Shown: positions 1-6,853 of the stretch, in pieces
Layout: each line of letters starts with the position of its first letter
Position numbering within the stretch: the stretch's first letter is position 1
Assembly (NCBI GenBank): GCA_018609785.1
Contig: JAHEOE010000031.1
Coordinates: 1-11,895, forward strand
Length of the DNA: 11,895 nucleotides
Source: Minisyncoccota bacterium
Lineage (GTDB): Bacteria; Patescibacteriota; Minisyncoccia; SW-4-49-11
Direction of reading: 5' to 3'
Position numbers and translations under genes: made by a program
The notes under the pieces: generated by a model
What the model saw: the letters and a program-made list of their open reading frames with translations, nothing else
Told to the model about the DNA's origin: nothing
The model's database searches: none

Positions 1-213
1 CGTAACGGTGAGGACGTTGTCTTCGACATTGATGTCTACGTCGGTTTCGTCAAATCCCGGCGCTTTAACGTTGACGACAACGTTGTGTTCGTCTTCGTAC
101 ATATCGAGTTCGGTCTCGGTCGGTTGGAAACTCGAGAACGTCGTCGGCGTCGTGCTGAAGAAGTTGTCAAAGACGTTTTCCGGGTCGATGAGTGCAAGCG
201 GTCGTCGTGTCAT
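1..213 (-). CDS. Hsp20/alpha-crystallin small heat-shock protein, N-terminal part
   Basis: The minus strand from an ATG at 213 reads open for 71 codons to the window edge, so only the N-terminus is present. Small heat-shock proteins are ATP-independent chaperones that hold unfolding proteins in the cytoplasm. Residues 1-30 are a variable arm rich in Thr, Ser and Phe. From about residue 31 the sequence has the usual start of the alpha-crystallin domain: PTETELDMYED, then VVVNVKAPGF (residues 45-54), then DVDINVEDNVLTV, matching the family pattern in which a 'P-G' turn is followed by 'I.V.....L.I'. Codon use differs from the rest of the window: Asp is GAC 7 of 8 times, Asn AAC 5 of 6 and Phe TTC 4 of 6, as in a highly expressed gene. 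A very strong promoter lies just upstream. No Shine-Dalgarno sequence is visible before the ATG. The C-terminal half of the domain and the IXI tail lie outside the window. Confidence 0.88.
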   Translation of the reverse strand, partial: MTRRPLALIDPENVFDNFFSTTPTTFSSFQPTETELDMYEDEHNVVVNVKAPGFDETDVDINVEDNVLTVT

Positions 214-234
214 AAGCCAAATTCGTTAGTTTAT

Positions 235-272
235 AAAATGATTATTATTTCTATTGTCCAAACTTTCATTTT
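235..272 (-). promoter_or_regulatory. AU-rich stem in the Hsp20 5' leader
   Basis: If transcription starts about 7 bases after the -10 box, the Hsp20 mRNA has a leader of roughly 65 nt. In it, AAAATGA (266-272 on the minus strand) can pair perfectly with TCATTTT (235-241), leaving a 24-nt loop. The stem is weak and AU-rich, so it could melt with temperature, but it does not cover an obvious ribosome-binding site. A role as an RNA thermometer is speculative. Confidence 0.2.
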
Positions 273-285
273 CCAGTGCACTTGT

Positions 286-315
286 ATTATACGCCGCTAT
301 GTGGATAACTGTCAA
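286..315 (-). promoter_or_regulatory. Consensus sigma-70 promoter of the Hsp20 gene
   Basis: On the minus strand a perfect -35 box TTGACA (310-315) is followed by an 18-base spacer and a perfect -10 box TATAAT (286-291). This is the strongest promoter visible in the window and points into the Hsp20 gene. No CIRCE element (TTAGCACTC-N9-GAGTGCTAA) is present, so control by HrcA is not indicated. The spacer holds a perfect DnaA box, which could let a bound protein block or tune the promoter. Confidence 0.85.
298..309 (-). promoter_or_regulatory. DnaA-box 12-mer inside the Hsp20 promoter
   Basis: The minus strand reads GTTATCCACATA, containing TTATCCACA, a perfect match to the bacterial DnaA box TTATNCACA. 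It begins directly after the -35 hexamer and fills most of the spacer. The same 12 bases recur at 11508-11519 upstream of the prepilin gene. The match is seen directly; binding by DnaA or another protein is inference. Confidence 0.5.
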
Positions 316-342
316 TAGTCGTATGAAATAAGGTTTTATAAG

Positions 343-406
343 GTCGGTTTTTAAAGTCCATATCAAAAGTAGAAGAACTCCTCCGTCTTCATAAGAAATA
401 ACCGAC
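343..406. repeat. Inverted repeat between the HAD and Hsp20 genes
   Basis: GTCGGTT (343-349) is the reverse complement of AACCGAC (400-406), with a 50-base loop. A smaller inverted repeat, GAAGA (372-376) with TCTTC (386-390), lies inside. The element follows the stop of the HAD gene on the minus strand and could help end its transcript, but no clear run of U follows the outer stem in that direction. I see no gene in 214-427. Confidence 0.3.
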
Positions 407-427
407 TTTTGAAATGACCTCTAGTAT

Positions 428-997
428 CTATATTTCATCTGTTTGCGGAATTCGCAAATCCCACTTGGTGACCAAGTCGTGCACTTCTGAGATCGTATTC
501 ATCTGAGATGTGTCCGTATTTGCGTTTTGCGCGTCCGGGGAAATGTAACTTTTAATAAGATAGGTTTCCATGCCCATGTCTACAGCCGGCTGATAGTCAT
601 ATTTGATGCTGTCTCCGACCATGGTCGCGTTATCTATGGAAAGATTATGTTCGGCAAGCACGTTTCGCATAATCCGCGCTTTGCTTTCCACGTCCTTGTC
701 CGGTGCGGCGTACCACGCTTCAAAGAACGGAAGAAGGTTGAAATACTCGAGTTTCTGTCGATGTTCTTCGCGAGCTTCGGCGTCCGGTTTGGGAGACATG
801 GAAATTAAGATGAGCGTGAACCCATATGCGTAAAGCCCGGCAATCGTTTTGTACACATACGGACAGAGCTCCATATGGGGAAGATAATTGTCTTTGGTTT
901 TCGGGTCAAAGTAGATCCAGTGCGTGACATCACTCCGTTTTGTTTGGGACGGGTACCATAACGTACCGTCTCCGTCTAAGAAAATAATGTGTTTCAT
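428..997 (-). CDS. HAD-superfamily phosphatase
   Basis: This is a 189-residue cytoplasmic hydrolase of the haloacid dehalogenase fold, which transfers phosphate to an aspartate and then to water with Mg2+. Motif I is FLDGDGTLW at residues 6-14, with nucleophile Asp8 and acid/base Asp10. Motif II is LILISMS at 62-68, with Ser66. The motif III lysine is probably Lys106 (or Lys101). Motif IV is GDSIKYD at 128-134, supplying the metal-binding acids Asp129 and Asp134. The segment between motifs I and II (about 50 residues) is too short for a large C1 cap, so the enzyme may act on a fairly large or exposed substrate. The Trp after DGDGTL and the general layout recall the HAD-IIIC/MDP-1-like and histidinol-phosphatase-like groups, but the substrate cannot be read from sequence. 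It has its own promoter and shares its upstream region with a divergent nuclease gene. Confidence 0.85.
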   Translation of the reverse strand: MKHIIFLDGDGTLWYPSQTKRSDVTHWIYFDPKTKDNYLPHMELCPYVYKTIAGLYAYGFTLILISMSPKPDAEAREEHRQKLEYFNLLPFFEAWYAAPDKDVESKARIMRNVLAEHNLSIDNATMVGDSIKYDYQPAVDMGMETYLIKSYISPDAQNANTDTSQMNTISEVHDLVTKWDLRIPQTDEI

Positions 998-1012
998 ATA
1001 TACGTTAACTGT

Positions 1013-1041
1013 TTGAGGAAATATAAAAGGTATGCTACGCT
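1013..1041 (+). promoter_or_regulatory. Extended -10 promoter for the nuclease/acyl-CoA ligase unit
   Basis: A candidate -35 box TTGAGG (1013-1018) lies 17 bases before TACGCT (1036-1041), which is preceded by TGC as in an extended -10 element. Matches are 4 of 6 and 3 of 6, the latter keeping the key TA...T positions. It would give a leader of about 33 bases before the ATG at 1081. Confidence 0.4.
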
Positions 1042-1042
1042 A

Positions 1043-1072
1043 AGTATAGAAATTTGTAAACAATAAAGACAA
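1043..1072 (-). promoter_or_regulatory. Sigma-70 promoter of the HAD phosphatase gene
   Basis: On the minus strand TTGTCT (1067-1072) is followed by 18 bases and TATACT (1043-1048), matching the consensus at 4 of 6 and 5 of 6 positions. It points toward the HAD start at 997, giving a leader of about 40 bases. It lies back to back with the plus-strand promoter at 1013-1041, and the two predicted start sites overlap. Confidence 0.6.
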
Positions 1073-1080
1073 AAATACAT

Positions 1081-2466
1081 ATGATTAGTCTCCAATTTTG
1101 CGGTGGCGCGCGTTCGGTAACCGGAGGAAACTACTTGATTGATAACGGACGCTCGAAGTTTTTATTGGAATGCGGTATGCAGCAAGGAAGCCCTGAGGAC
1201 GAAAAAGCCAACTATGAAGACTTCCCGTATGATCCGTCCGTAATTGACTTCTTGATTGTTACTCATGCTCATATTGATCATATGGGGCGTGTTCCCAAGC
1301 TTGTCAAAGACGGGTTTGACGGACCTATCTATTCCACACCGCCCACCAAAGATATTTCTCGGATTGCCCTGGAGGACAGTGTTTCGATTATGAAAGAGGA
1401 GCATAGCGACAAGCCGCCGCTTTTTGAAATGGAGGATGTAAACGCGGCATTTGATCTGTGGGAAACCGTTCCGTATGAAGAAGTGATAGACATTGATGAA
1501 GATATTTCGTTTCGGCTAAGAGAGGCCGGACATATTCTTGGGTCGAGCATTATTGAAGTTTGGGTAACCGATCATGACGAAGAGCGTAAAAAAAAGATTG
1601 TGCTTTCCGGAGATATGGGAAACGTTCCGTCCGTTCTTCTGAAGCAATACGCGTACGTCGAGCAAGCGGATTATGTGTTGGTGGAGTCGGTTTACGGCGA
1701 TCGGATTCATGAGGATAATTCCGAACGGACGGCTATTTTGAAGCAAGCTTTGCAAGACACGATCGATCGGAACGCCACGTTGCTTATTCCTACATTTGCC
1801 ATTGAGCGGACGCAAGATCTTATTTACGAAATGAACAATCTTGTCACAAACAATGATGGCAGCGGGAAAAGTCTCGGGCGTGTCGGGGAAATTGATGTGT
1901 ATTTGGATTCGCCGATGGCAATAGAGGTAACCAAAGTGTTTCGAAAATACGCAGAATATTTTAAAAAAGAGGTGTCTAAGCAAGCCGAACATGACAAACT
2001 ATTTGATTTCCCGTTTTTTAACATGACGTCTTCGCGGGAAGAATCCATGCAAATCAATACCGCTCCCAATCCTAAAGTCATTATGGCCGGAGCGGGTATG
2101 TCCACAGGGGGACGGATTCTATATCATGAAGAGCGTTATCTGGAAGATTCTCAAAATCTTATTCTCTTTGTAGGGCATCAGGTTACGGGAACGACCGGAT
2201 ATGCCATCAAAGAAGGTACGAGCCCTATCTATATTCATGGCAGTCCGGTCAAAAATAATATTGAGAAGCGAGAGTTGGATGGGTACTCGGGGCACGCCGA
2301 TCAGAGTATGTTATTGGAGTGGTTATCCGGATTTCAAACGGAGCCTCGAAAAGTGTTCGTTGTACAAGGAGAAGAAAACGCGAGTGAGGCGTTGGCTCAT
2401 AAAGCGCGGCATATCTTAGGATATAAGACCTGTGTCCCCCGTCCCGGTGAAGTTGTAAGTTTATAA
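1081..2466 (+). CDS. Beta-CASP metallo-beta-lactamase ribonuclease (CPSF/Ysh1-like)
   Basis: This 461-residue protein belongs to the RNA-processing branch of the metallo-beta-lactamase fold and is expected to cut or trim RNA in the cytoplasm using two zinc ions. It opens with GGARSVTGGNYLI (8-20), as in CPSF73-like and bacterial Ysh1-like enzymes. Metal ligands are visible: HAHIDH at 62-67, His151 in AGHILGSS, and Asp178 in LSGDMG. The beta-CASP domain follows, with motif A Glu202 (VESVYGDR), PTFAIERTQ at 237-245, DSPMAIEV at 276-283, GMSTGGR at 339-345, motif B His366 (FVGHQVTG) and motif C His405 (SGHADQ). Near the end, the usual VHGE appears as VQGE (428-431). Length is typical for the family and all catalytic residues are intact. 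The start is supported by alignment of the first strand and by the promoter just upstream. Only 3 bases separate it from the acyl-CoA ligase gene, so the two are very likely one transcript. Confidence 0.93.
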   Translation: MISLQFCGGARSVTGGNYLIDNGRSKFLLECGMQQGSPEDEKANYEDFPYDPSVIDFLIVTHAHIDHMGRVPKLVKDGFDGPIYSTPPTKDISRIALEDSVSIMKEEHSDKPPLFEMEDVNAAFDLWETVPYEEVIDIDEDISFRLREAGHILGSSIIEVWVTDHDEERKKKIVLSGDMGNVPSVLLKQYAYVEQADYVLVESVYGDRIHEDNSERTAILKQALQDTIDRNATLLIPTFAIERTQDLIYEMNNLVTNNDGSGKSLGRVGEIDVYLDSPMAIEVTKVFRKYAEYFKKEVSKQAEHDKLFDFPFFNMTSSREESMQINTAPNPKVIMAGAGMSTGGRILYHEERYLEDSQNLILFVGHQVTGTTGYAIKEGTSPIYIHGSPVKNNIEKRELDGYSGHADQSMLLEWLSGFQTEPRKVFVVQGEENASEALAHKARHILGYKTCVPRPGEVVSL

Positions 2467-2469
2467 TCT

Positions 2470-4533
2470 ATGGAACGTCTTTTCAATCCGCGCAAGCTGG
2501 TTGTAGTGGGAGCTTCTCGCAACCCACGTAAAGTAGGGTCTTTGATTCTGCAAAATATTCTCGAAAGTGGGTATGAAGGAGAACTTACAGCGGTTAATCC
2601 TCATGAAGATACGATCATGGGCGTACCTGCAGTCAAAGACGTGTCTGTGATTGAGGGGCCGATTGATGTTGCAATTATTGCCATTCCGAATTCGGTAATT
2701 CCCGAAGTATTGGAAACATTGGGAAAGCGTCGGTGTAAATACGCTGTCGTAGTTGCGTCCGGGTATAGCGAGATTGGCAAAGAGGGAGAAAAACGAGAAG
2801 AAGAATTGGTTACAATTGCGCGTCGCTATAATATTACGTTGCTTGGTCCCAACTGTCTCGGGGTTATTAATATGTCTGCCGCCTCACACGCGTATAATGG
2901 CTCTTTCGCGCTTTCTCAACGAGTGAATGGATCAATCGGTCTTGTTTCTCAATCCGGAGCGTTGATTTCGTCCGCTTTGGATTATGGAGCGGAAACCGGA
3001 TTTGGATTCAGTAAGGTTTTGAGTATCGGCAATCAGGCAGGAATTGATGTTTTGGATGCGGTTTCTTATCTGGAAGATGATAAGGCAACGAAAGCGATTG
3101 CTGTGTATGTAGAGGGGATAAAACGCGGCGAAGAACTAATGAAAGCGTTTCTGGAAGTGAGTAAACCGGTTATTCTTCTCAAGCCCGGAAGACATAATGC
3201 GGCTAAGAAGGCTATTTCGTCGCATACAGGGTCTTTGGCCGGTGAAGAACGGGTGATTCGAGAATTGTTTGAAGAAGTGAATGCCATCCAAGTGAATTCT
3301 TTGGAGGAAATGTTTGGAACAATGCATCTTTTGTCCATGCATCAACAGGTCTCTAAGCGTGATGTCGGTGTGGTTACAAACGCGGGAGGAGTCGGTGTGG
3401 TGGCTGTGGATACGCTTGCTGAATCCGGGTTGTCTTTGGCGACGTTAAAAAATAAAACAAAAGAGGAACTCCGGACTTTGCTTCCCGAAGCGGCCGCTGT
3501 AAACAATCCCGTGGATGTTTTGGGGGACGCGGGAGATGAAGAATATGCCGGTGCTGTGGAAACAGTCCTTGAAGAAGGGAATGTAGGGAGTCTTGTAGTG
3601 ATCGTTACTCCTCAGATTATGACGCCGATAAAAAACATCGCCAAAGCGCTCAAACGGCTGGCCAAACAGTATCCGCATAAACCGATTATTCCGGTTTTTG
3701 TGGGCGGAGAAAGTGTGCAGCCTGCGTTTGAAATGTTAAGAGGGGTGTTACCGATGGTTCATACACCCGAGAATGGTATTTATGCTTTGGCGCGTCTGTA
3801 TCATTATACGGAAAATCCGCCCAATAAAAAGTTGTGGTCTCAGCCTACTCGGTATATCAAAAAGCACAGTTTGGAGCGAGTGGGGAATTTAATTGCGGAA
3901 CAAAGAACCGCCGGCGCCACGGCGCTTGACTTTGATACGATTTCCATTATCGGAGAAGAGTTTGATATTCCGTTTCCCAAATTTGATTACGTGGAGAATG
4001 AGCATCAACTCGGAGAAGTATGGAAGAAGTATCAAAAACCGGTAACGATGAAGGCGGTTGCTCCCGATATTTTACATCGTAGTGATGAAGGAAAGGTTGA
4101 GACCAATATTCTTAAACTTTCCGAAGCGCGGGAGTTTTATCAACGCGAAAAAGATCAGACAGTGATCATGCAGCAACAGATTATGGATGGCGTGGAAATG
4201 TTTGTGGGAGTGAAGACAGATCGGCAGTTCGGGAAGGTGTTGGTTGTCGGCCTGGGAGGAATTTATGCCGAAATTGTGAATGACACGGCTTTGGGGGTTT
4301 TACCGATTACCAAGCCGCGTATCTGGAAACTGTTGAAGCAAACCAAGAGCTATCAGGTGCTGAAAGGAGCGCGTGGTACCGTGTATAATACGCAATTTCT
4401 GGTTGATATCATCTATAACATTCATCTTTTTGCCATTTCTTTTGAAGAGATTGCGGAGATTGATGTTAATCCTCTTATTATTCAGAAGAACGGCGGGTAT
4501 GTCGTTGATATGAAAGTTCTCGTAGCTAAATAA
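2470..4533 (+). CDS. ADP-forming acetate/acyl-CoA ligase, alpha and beta parts fused
   Basis: This 687-residue enzyme interconverts acyl-CoA + ADP + phosphate with free acid + ATP + CoA. In fermentative cells it conserves energy as ATP while releasing acetate or a similar acid. The N-terminal CoA-binding domain (about 1-130) begins with LFNPRKLVVVGAS and contains LLGPNCLGV (124-132). The ligase domain follows, with SQSGAL (160-165) and the phosphohistidine site His252 in SSHTGSLAG. From about residue 480 an ATP-grasp domain is present: KPVTMKAVAPDILHRSD (523-539, with a second conserved His536), GVEMFVGVK (574-582), GLGGIYAEI (594-602) and EIDVNPLI (663-670). Length and domain order fit fused members of the family. 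One deviation: the ATP-grasp motif usually written HKSDVGGV reads HRSDEGKV here. The preferred acid (acetate, propionate or an aromatic acid) cannot be told. A protein lysine acetyltransferase (Pat type) shares much of this architecture, but no GNAT domain is seen. Confidence 0.93.
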   Translation: MERLFNPRKLVVVGASRNPRKVGSLILQNILESGYEGELTAVNPHEDTIMGVPAVKDVSVIEGPIDVAIIAIPNSVIPEVLETLGKRRCKYAVVVASGYSEIGKEGEKREEELVTIARRYNITLLGPNCLGVINMSAASHAYNGSFALSQRVNGSIGLVSQSGALISSALDYGAETGFGFSKVLSIGNQAGIDVLDAVSYLEDDKATKAIAVYVEGIKRGEELMKAFLEVSKPVILLKPGRHNAAKKAISSHTGSLAGEERVIRELFEEVNAIQVNSLEEMFGTMHLLSMHQQVSKRDVGVVTNAGGVGVVAVDTLAESGLSLATLKNKTKEELRTLLPEAAAVNNPVDVLGDAGDEEYAGAVETVLEEGNVGSLVVIVTPQIMTPIKNIAKALKRLAKQYPHKPIIPVFVGGESVQPAFEMLRGVLPMVHTPENGIYALARLYHYTENPPNKKLWSQPTRYIKKHSLERVGNLIAEQRTAGATALDFDTISIIGEEFDIPFPKFDYVENEHQLGEVWKKYQKPVTMKAVAPDILHRSDEGKVETNILKLSEAREFYQREKDQTVIMQQQIMDGVEMFVGVKTDRQFGKVLVVGLGGIYAEIVNDTALGVLPITKPRIWKLLKQTKSYQVLKGARGTVYNTQFLVDIIYNIHLFAISFEEIAEIDVNPLIIQKNGGYVVDMKVLVAK

Positions 4534-4535
4534 AG

Positions 4536-4560
4536 ACGGAATTACACGTGTCATTTCCGT
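4536..4560 (+). terminator. Possible hairpin after the acyl-CoA ligase gene
   Basis: ACGGAA (4536-4541) pairs with TTCCGT (4555-4560), and the loop contains the self-complementary ACACGTGT. It begins 2 bases after the ligase stop codon and precedes the pilus genes, a good place for a terminator. No U-tract follows, so it may be a weak terminator or an RNA 3'-end stabiliser. Confidence 0.3.
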
Positions 4561-4568
4561 TCGATAGA

Positions 4569-4598
4569 TTGCGTTGGTGAGAAAATCTGTGTTAGGAT
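4569..4598 (+). promoter_or_regulatory. Candidate promoter of the pilus cluster
   Basis: TTGCGT (4569-4574) and TAGGAT (4593-4598) are 18 bases apart, and the second is preceded by TGT as in an extended -10 element. Matches to consensus are 3 of 6 and 4 of 6. It sits in the 107-base gap before pilM and would give a leader of about 35 bases. No Shine-Dalgarno sequence is seen before the pilM ATG. Confidence 0.35.
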
Positions 4599-4640
4599 AC
4601 GGATAATTGCGGGAGTGTATCTCAAATAAACAGACATACC

Positions 4641-5708
4641 ATGTTTTCACTGTTTTCTAAAGATAAGTCCTTTGGGGTGGACGTCGGCACGCAGAGCGTG
4701 AAAATTGTTGAGCTTGAAAAAGACGACGATCAAATTCAATTGGCGAACTATGCCATTTGGTCCAATGATGTGGGAGAAGTGATTCAGGAGCAGGGGGAAA
4801 ATACCATGTCTGCTTCTCAAATCTCGGATATTATTCAGAAGATGGCTTCCGAGGCGGATATGGATATGGATAAAGTGTATTTCGCGCTTCCCAGTTTTTT
4901 TACGTTTTCTTCCGTTATGACGGTGCCTGAAATGTCTGAAGAAGAACTTTCCGAAACTGTTCCGTTGCAAGCAAGAAAGCATGTTCCCGTTCCCATAGAG
5001 GAGGTACAGATTAACTGGATCAATCTCGGAAAACATGCGCGAGAAAACAAGCTTAATGTTCTTATTATTGCCATTCCCAACAATGTGGTTGCGAAGTATC
5101 AGAATATTGCGGATAATCTGGATGTGGATATTCAAGGGTTTGAATTGGATATTTTTTCGCGGTTGCGTTCTTTGAACTTACCGGCCAAGCATACGTGTAT
5201 TGTGGATATCGGATCTCGGAGTACTTCGGTTAGTATGGTTGACGCGGAAGAAAATTTGCGTATGATTCGCGCGTTTGACGTAGGAGGGAATCATATAACC
5301 CGACGTCTTGCCAATGCTTTGGAGGTGTCTATGGAACGGGCAGAGTTAATGAAAATTGACAACGGTTTGAGTGGTGATCCGGGAGTGGCCAGTGTGATTG
5401 AAACGGTACTGGAGAAGTTCTTTCGTAAAGAGGTGGGTGAGATGGTGGAGGAGTATACTGATATGATGAATACTACGATAGAGCGAATCGAACTGGCGGG
5501 CGGGATATCTCAGATGAAAGGACTGAATGAGTTTGTGAAACAAACGATGGGAAAAATTTCTTCTCAAGAAACTATAGAAGTACAGGAAGCAAAACCTACG
5601 CAAAATGTGGAAGTCCCTGACCAATTATCTGAGATCTTTTACAAGGAAGTGTGGCAAGATGTCTCGTTGGCAATAGGTATTGCCCTTAGCAAATACGATG
5701 AAGTATGA
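4641..5708 (+). CDS. pilM: Type IV pilus assembly protein PilM (actin-like)
   Basis: PilM is a cytoplasmic actin-fold protein that binds nucleotide and the cytoplasmic tail of PilN, linking the pilus motor to the membrane platform. The 355-residue product shows the actin-like nucleotide site: phosphate-1 loop FGVDVGTQSVKIVEL (11-25), phosphate-2 loop CIVDIGSRSTSVSMV (186-200) and an adenosine-binding segment LAGGISQMKGL (285-295). Between them lie LPSFFTFSSVMTVP (83-96) and LQARKHVPVPIEEV (109-122), typical of PilM. A polar stretch at about 305-330 (many Gln, Glu and Val) is probably a loop insertion before the last helix, ending VSLAIGIALSKYDEV. The stop codon overlaps the pilN start in an ATGA, so the two genes are translationally coupled. 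It is the first gene of the pilus cluster and follows a candidate promoter. Confidence 0.94.
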   Translation: MFSLFSKDKSFGVDVGTQSVKIVELEKDDDQIQLANYAIWSNDVGEVIQEQGENTMSASQISDIIQKMASEADMDMDKVYFALPSFFTFSSVMTVPEMSEEELSETVPLQARKHVPVPIEEVQINWINLGKHARENKLNVLIIAIPNNVVAKYQNIADNLDVDIQGFELDIFSRLRSLNLPAKHTCIVDIGSRSTSVSMVDAEENLRMIRAFDVGGNHITRRLANALEVSMERAELMKIDNGLSGDPGVASVIETVLEKFFRKEVGEMVEEYTDMMNTTIERIELAGGISQMKGLNEFVKQTMGKISSQETIEVQEAKPTQNVEVPDQLSEIFYKEVWQDVSLAIGIALSKYDEV

Positions 5709-6259
5709 AGGATGAGGAAATCCGGTTTGTCCCCGGAGGAAAAGCGGGATCGTCAACTTCCGGGGAAGAGAATTCAGGTGAGAAGCAAATAAAATCCGGT
5801 GCTCTTCTTCGAGATACGGGATTGGCAATTGCGTTTGTTGTGATGTATGCCGGGGGAATGTTGAGTGTTGAGTATGTGTATCTTTCGGATCCGATTCAAT
5901 CCTTGGAGGAGCGGAAGCAAGCACTTCAAGATAAAGCGGCCGATATGCAACCGGAGACTGCGGATTTGTCTACGTTTTTGGCCACGGCCGGTAATCTTGC
6001 TCAAACTCACACCAATGTTGCCGAACGTCTGCAAATTTTACGTAATCAATCGGACATTCAGATTGATCCTGAAACAGTTAGCTATGTTGCCGAGAGTAAA
6101 ACACTAACGGTAGAAGCGCAAGCCGAAGATGTGGAAGCTATTACGCGTCAACTGCAAGCCTTCCGTGAAAAACAGAATATCAACCGGGCTGATTACGGCG
6201 ATGTGAAGCGTACAGAGTCGGGAAATCAGCGATTTACATTGACAGTTGTATTTCAGTAA
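5705..6259 (+). CDS. pilN: Type IV pilus assembly protein PilN (divergent)
   Basis: This 184-residue protein has a cytoplasmic N-terminus of about 37 residues, one membrane helix (about 38-60) and an extracytoplasmic domain that starts with a likely coiled coil (SLEERKQALQDKAADMQ). That is the PilN architecture, in which the N-terminal peptide docks on PilM and the C-terminal ferredoxin-like domain pairs with PilO. The canonical PilM-binding peptide INLLP appears here as IRFVP at residues 6-10, a plausible degenerate form. A Ser/Gly/Glu-rich linker (11-27) separates it from the membrane helix. Assignment rests on topology, this peptide and position between pilM and pilO more than on overall similarity. 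Its start codon lies inside the pilM stop (ATGA). Confidence 0.82.
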   Translation: MKDEEIRFVPGGKAGSSTSGEENSGEKQIKSGALLRDTGLAIAFVVMYAGGMLSVEYVYLSDPIQSLEERKQALQDKAADMQPETADLSTFLATAGNLAQTHTNVAERLQILRNQSDIQIDPETVSYVAESKTLTVEAQAEDVEAITRQLQAFREKQNINRADYGDVKRTESGNQRFTLTVVFQ

Positions 6260-6274
6260 CCGAAACCAGAGGTT

Positions 6275-6844
6275 ATGTCAAAAACACGAATTCTAATGAT
6301 TATTGTTACGGTGGGTGTTGTTCATATGGTGTCCGGTATGTTTATGGATCGGTTTGAGCAAAAAGTGGAAATACGCCGTAAATTGGAAAAGGATGTCGCC
6401 ATGCTGTCCGTTTACGCAAACAACGAGCAGGTTCGGCAAAACGCGGGGGAGATGTTTTCTTGGTTCCCCTCTCAACTGGAATCTCTTCAACAGAGACCGC
6501 GATTTTATGATGTGGCGGACAGGACAGGCGTGGAAGTTCTGTCTTTAGAGCAAGGAATCTCTTCAAACGGAGCCATTCCCGCCATCTCCGTGGAAAGTTC
6601 CGAAAAGCAGTCCGCTTCGGAAAGCGCTCGGTTCACTCGTCAAGTAAATACGCTTGCGTTTTCTCTTTCGATTGAAGGAGAGTTTGAAAACCATCTTGCG
6701 TTTTTACGTGAACTGTATAATACTCCACCATTTACAGAGGTGGTCAGTGTATCATTTGATTCTCCTCAAGGAACAACGGATCGGGAAATCCGGGAAGAAG
6801 TAATTGTGAGTACGGTTGATGTTGTATTATACTATCAGAAGTAG
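6275..6844 (+). CDS. pilO: Type IV pilus assembly protein PilO
   Basis: The 189-residue product has a very short cytoplasmic tail, one membrane helix (about 5-23), a coiled coil starting near 25 (DRFEQKVEIRRKLEKDV) and an extracytoplasmic domain. The C-terminal half has the PilO-like pattern: VNTLAFSLSIEGEFENHLAFLRELYNTPPF (about 132-161) then strands VVSVSF and VSTVDVVLYY, resembling the ferredoxin-like fold that pairs with PilN in the inner-membrane platform. It lies 15 bases after pilN. An AGAGG lies only 2 bases before the ATG, too close for a normal ribosome site. The family is weakly conserved, so topology and gene order carry much of the call. Confidence 0.85.
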   Translation: MSKTRILMIIVTVGVVHMVSGMFMDRFEQKVEIRRKLEKDVAMLSVYANNEQVRQNAGEMFSWFPSQLESLQQRPRFYDVADRTGVEVLSLEQGISSNGAIPAISVESSEKQSASESARFTRQVNTLAFSLSIEGEFENHLAFLRELYNTPPFTEVVSVSFDSPQGTTDREIREEVIVSTVDVVLYYQK

Positions 6845-6853
6845 AACAGATGT

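Noticed and set aside
188..213. GAGTGC near the Hsp20 start as a CIRCE half-site
   Set aside because: It lies within the coding sequence, and no partner half-site exists at 9-base spacing.
301..395. Tiny minus-strand ORFs after the HAD gene, one preceded by GGAGG (379-383)
   Set aside because: The peptides are about 9 and 24 residues, show no recognisable features, and the GGAGG is too far from the next ATG. The region also contains the Hsp20 promoter.
1516..1992. A 158-codon minus-strand open frame inside the nuclease gene
   Set aside because: It is a shadow of the well-supported beta-CASP gene, with no family signature and unusual composition. The same holds for the 181-codon frame opposite pilT and the 162-codon frame opposite pilM.
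5700..5710. UGA as a glycine codon (genetic code 25)
   Set aside because: TGA is the natural end of pilM and overlaps the pilN start in ATGA. Other genes end in TAA or TAG at the expected lengths, and no gene needs UGA read-through.
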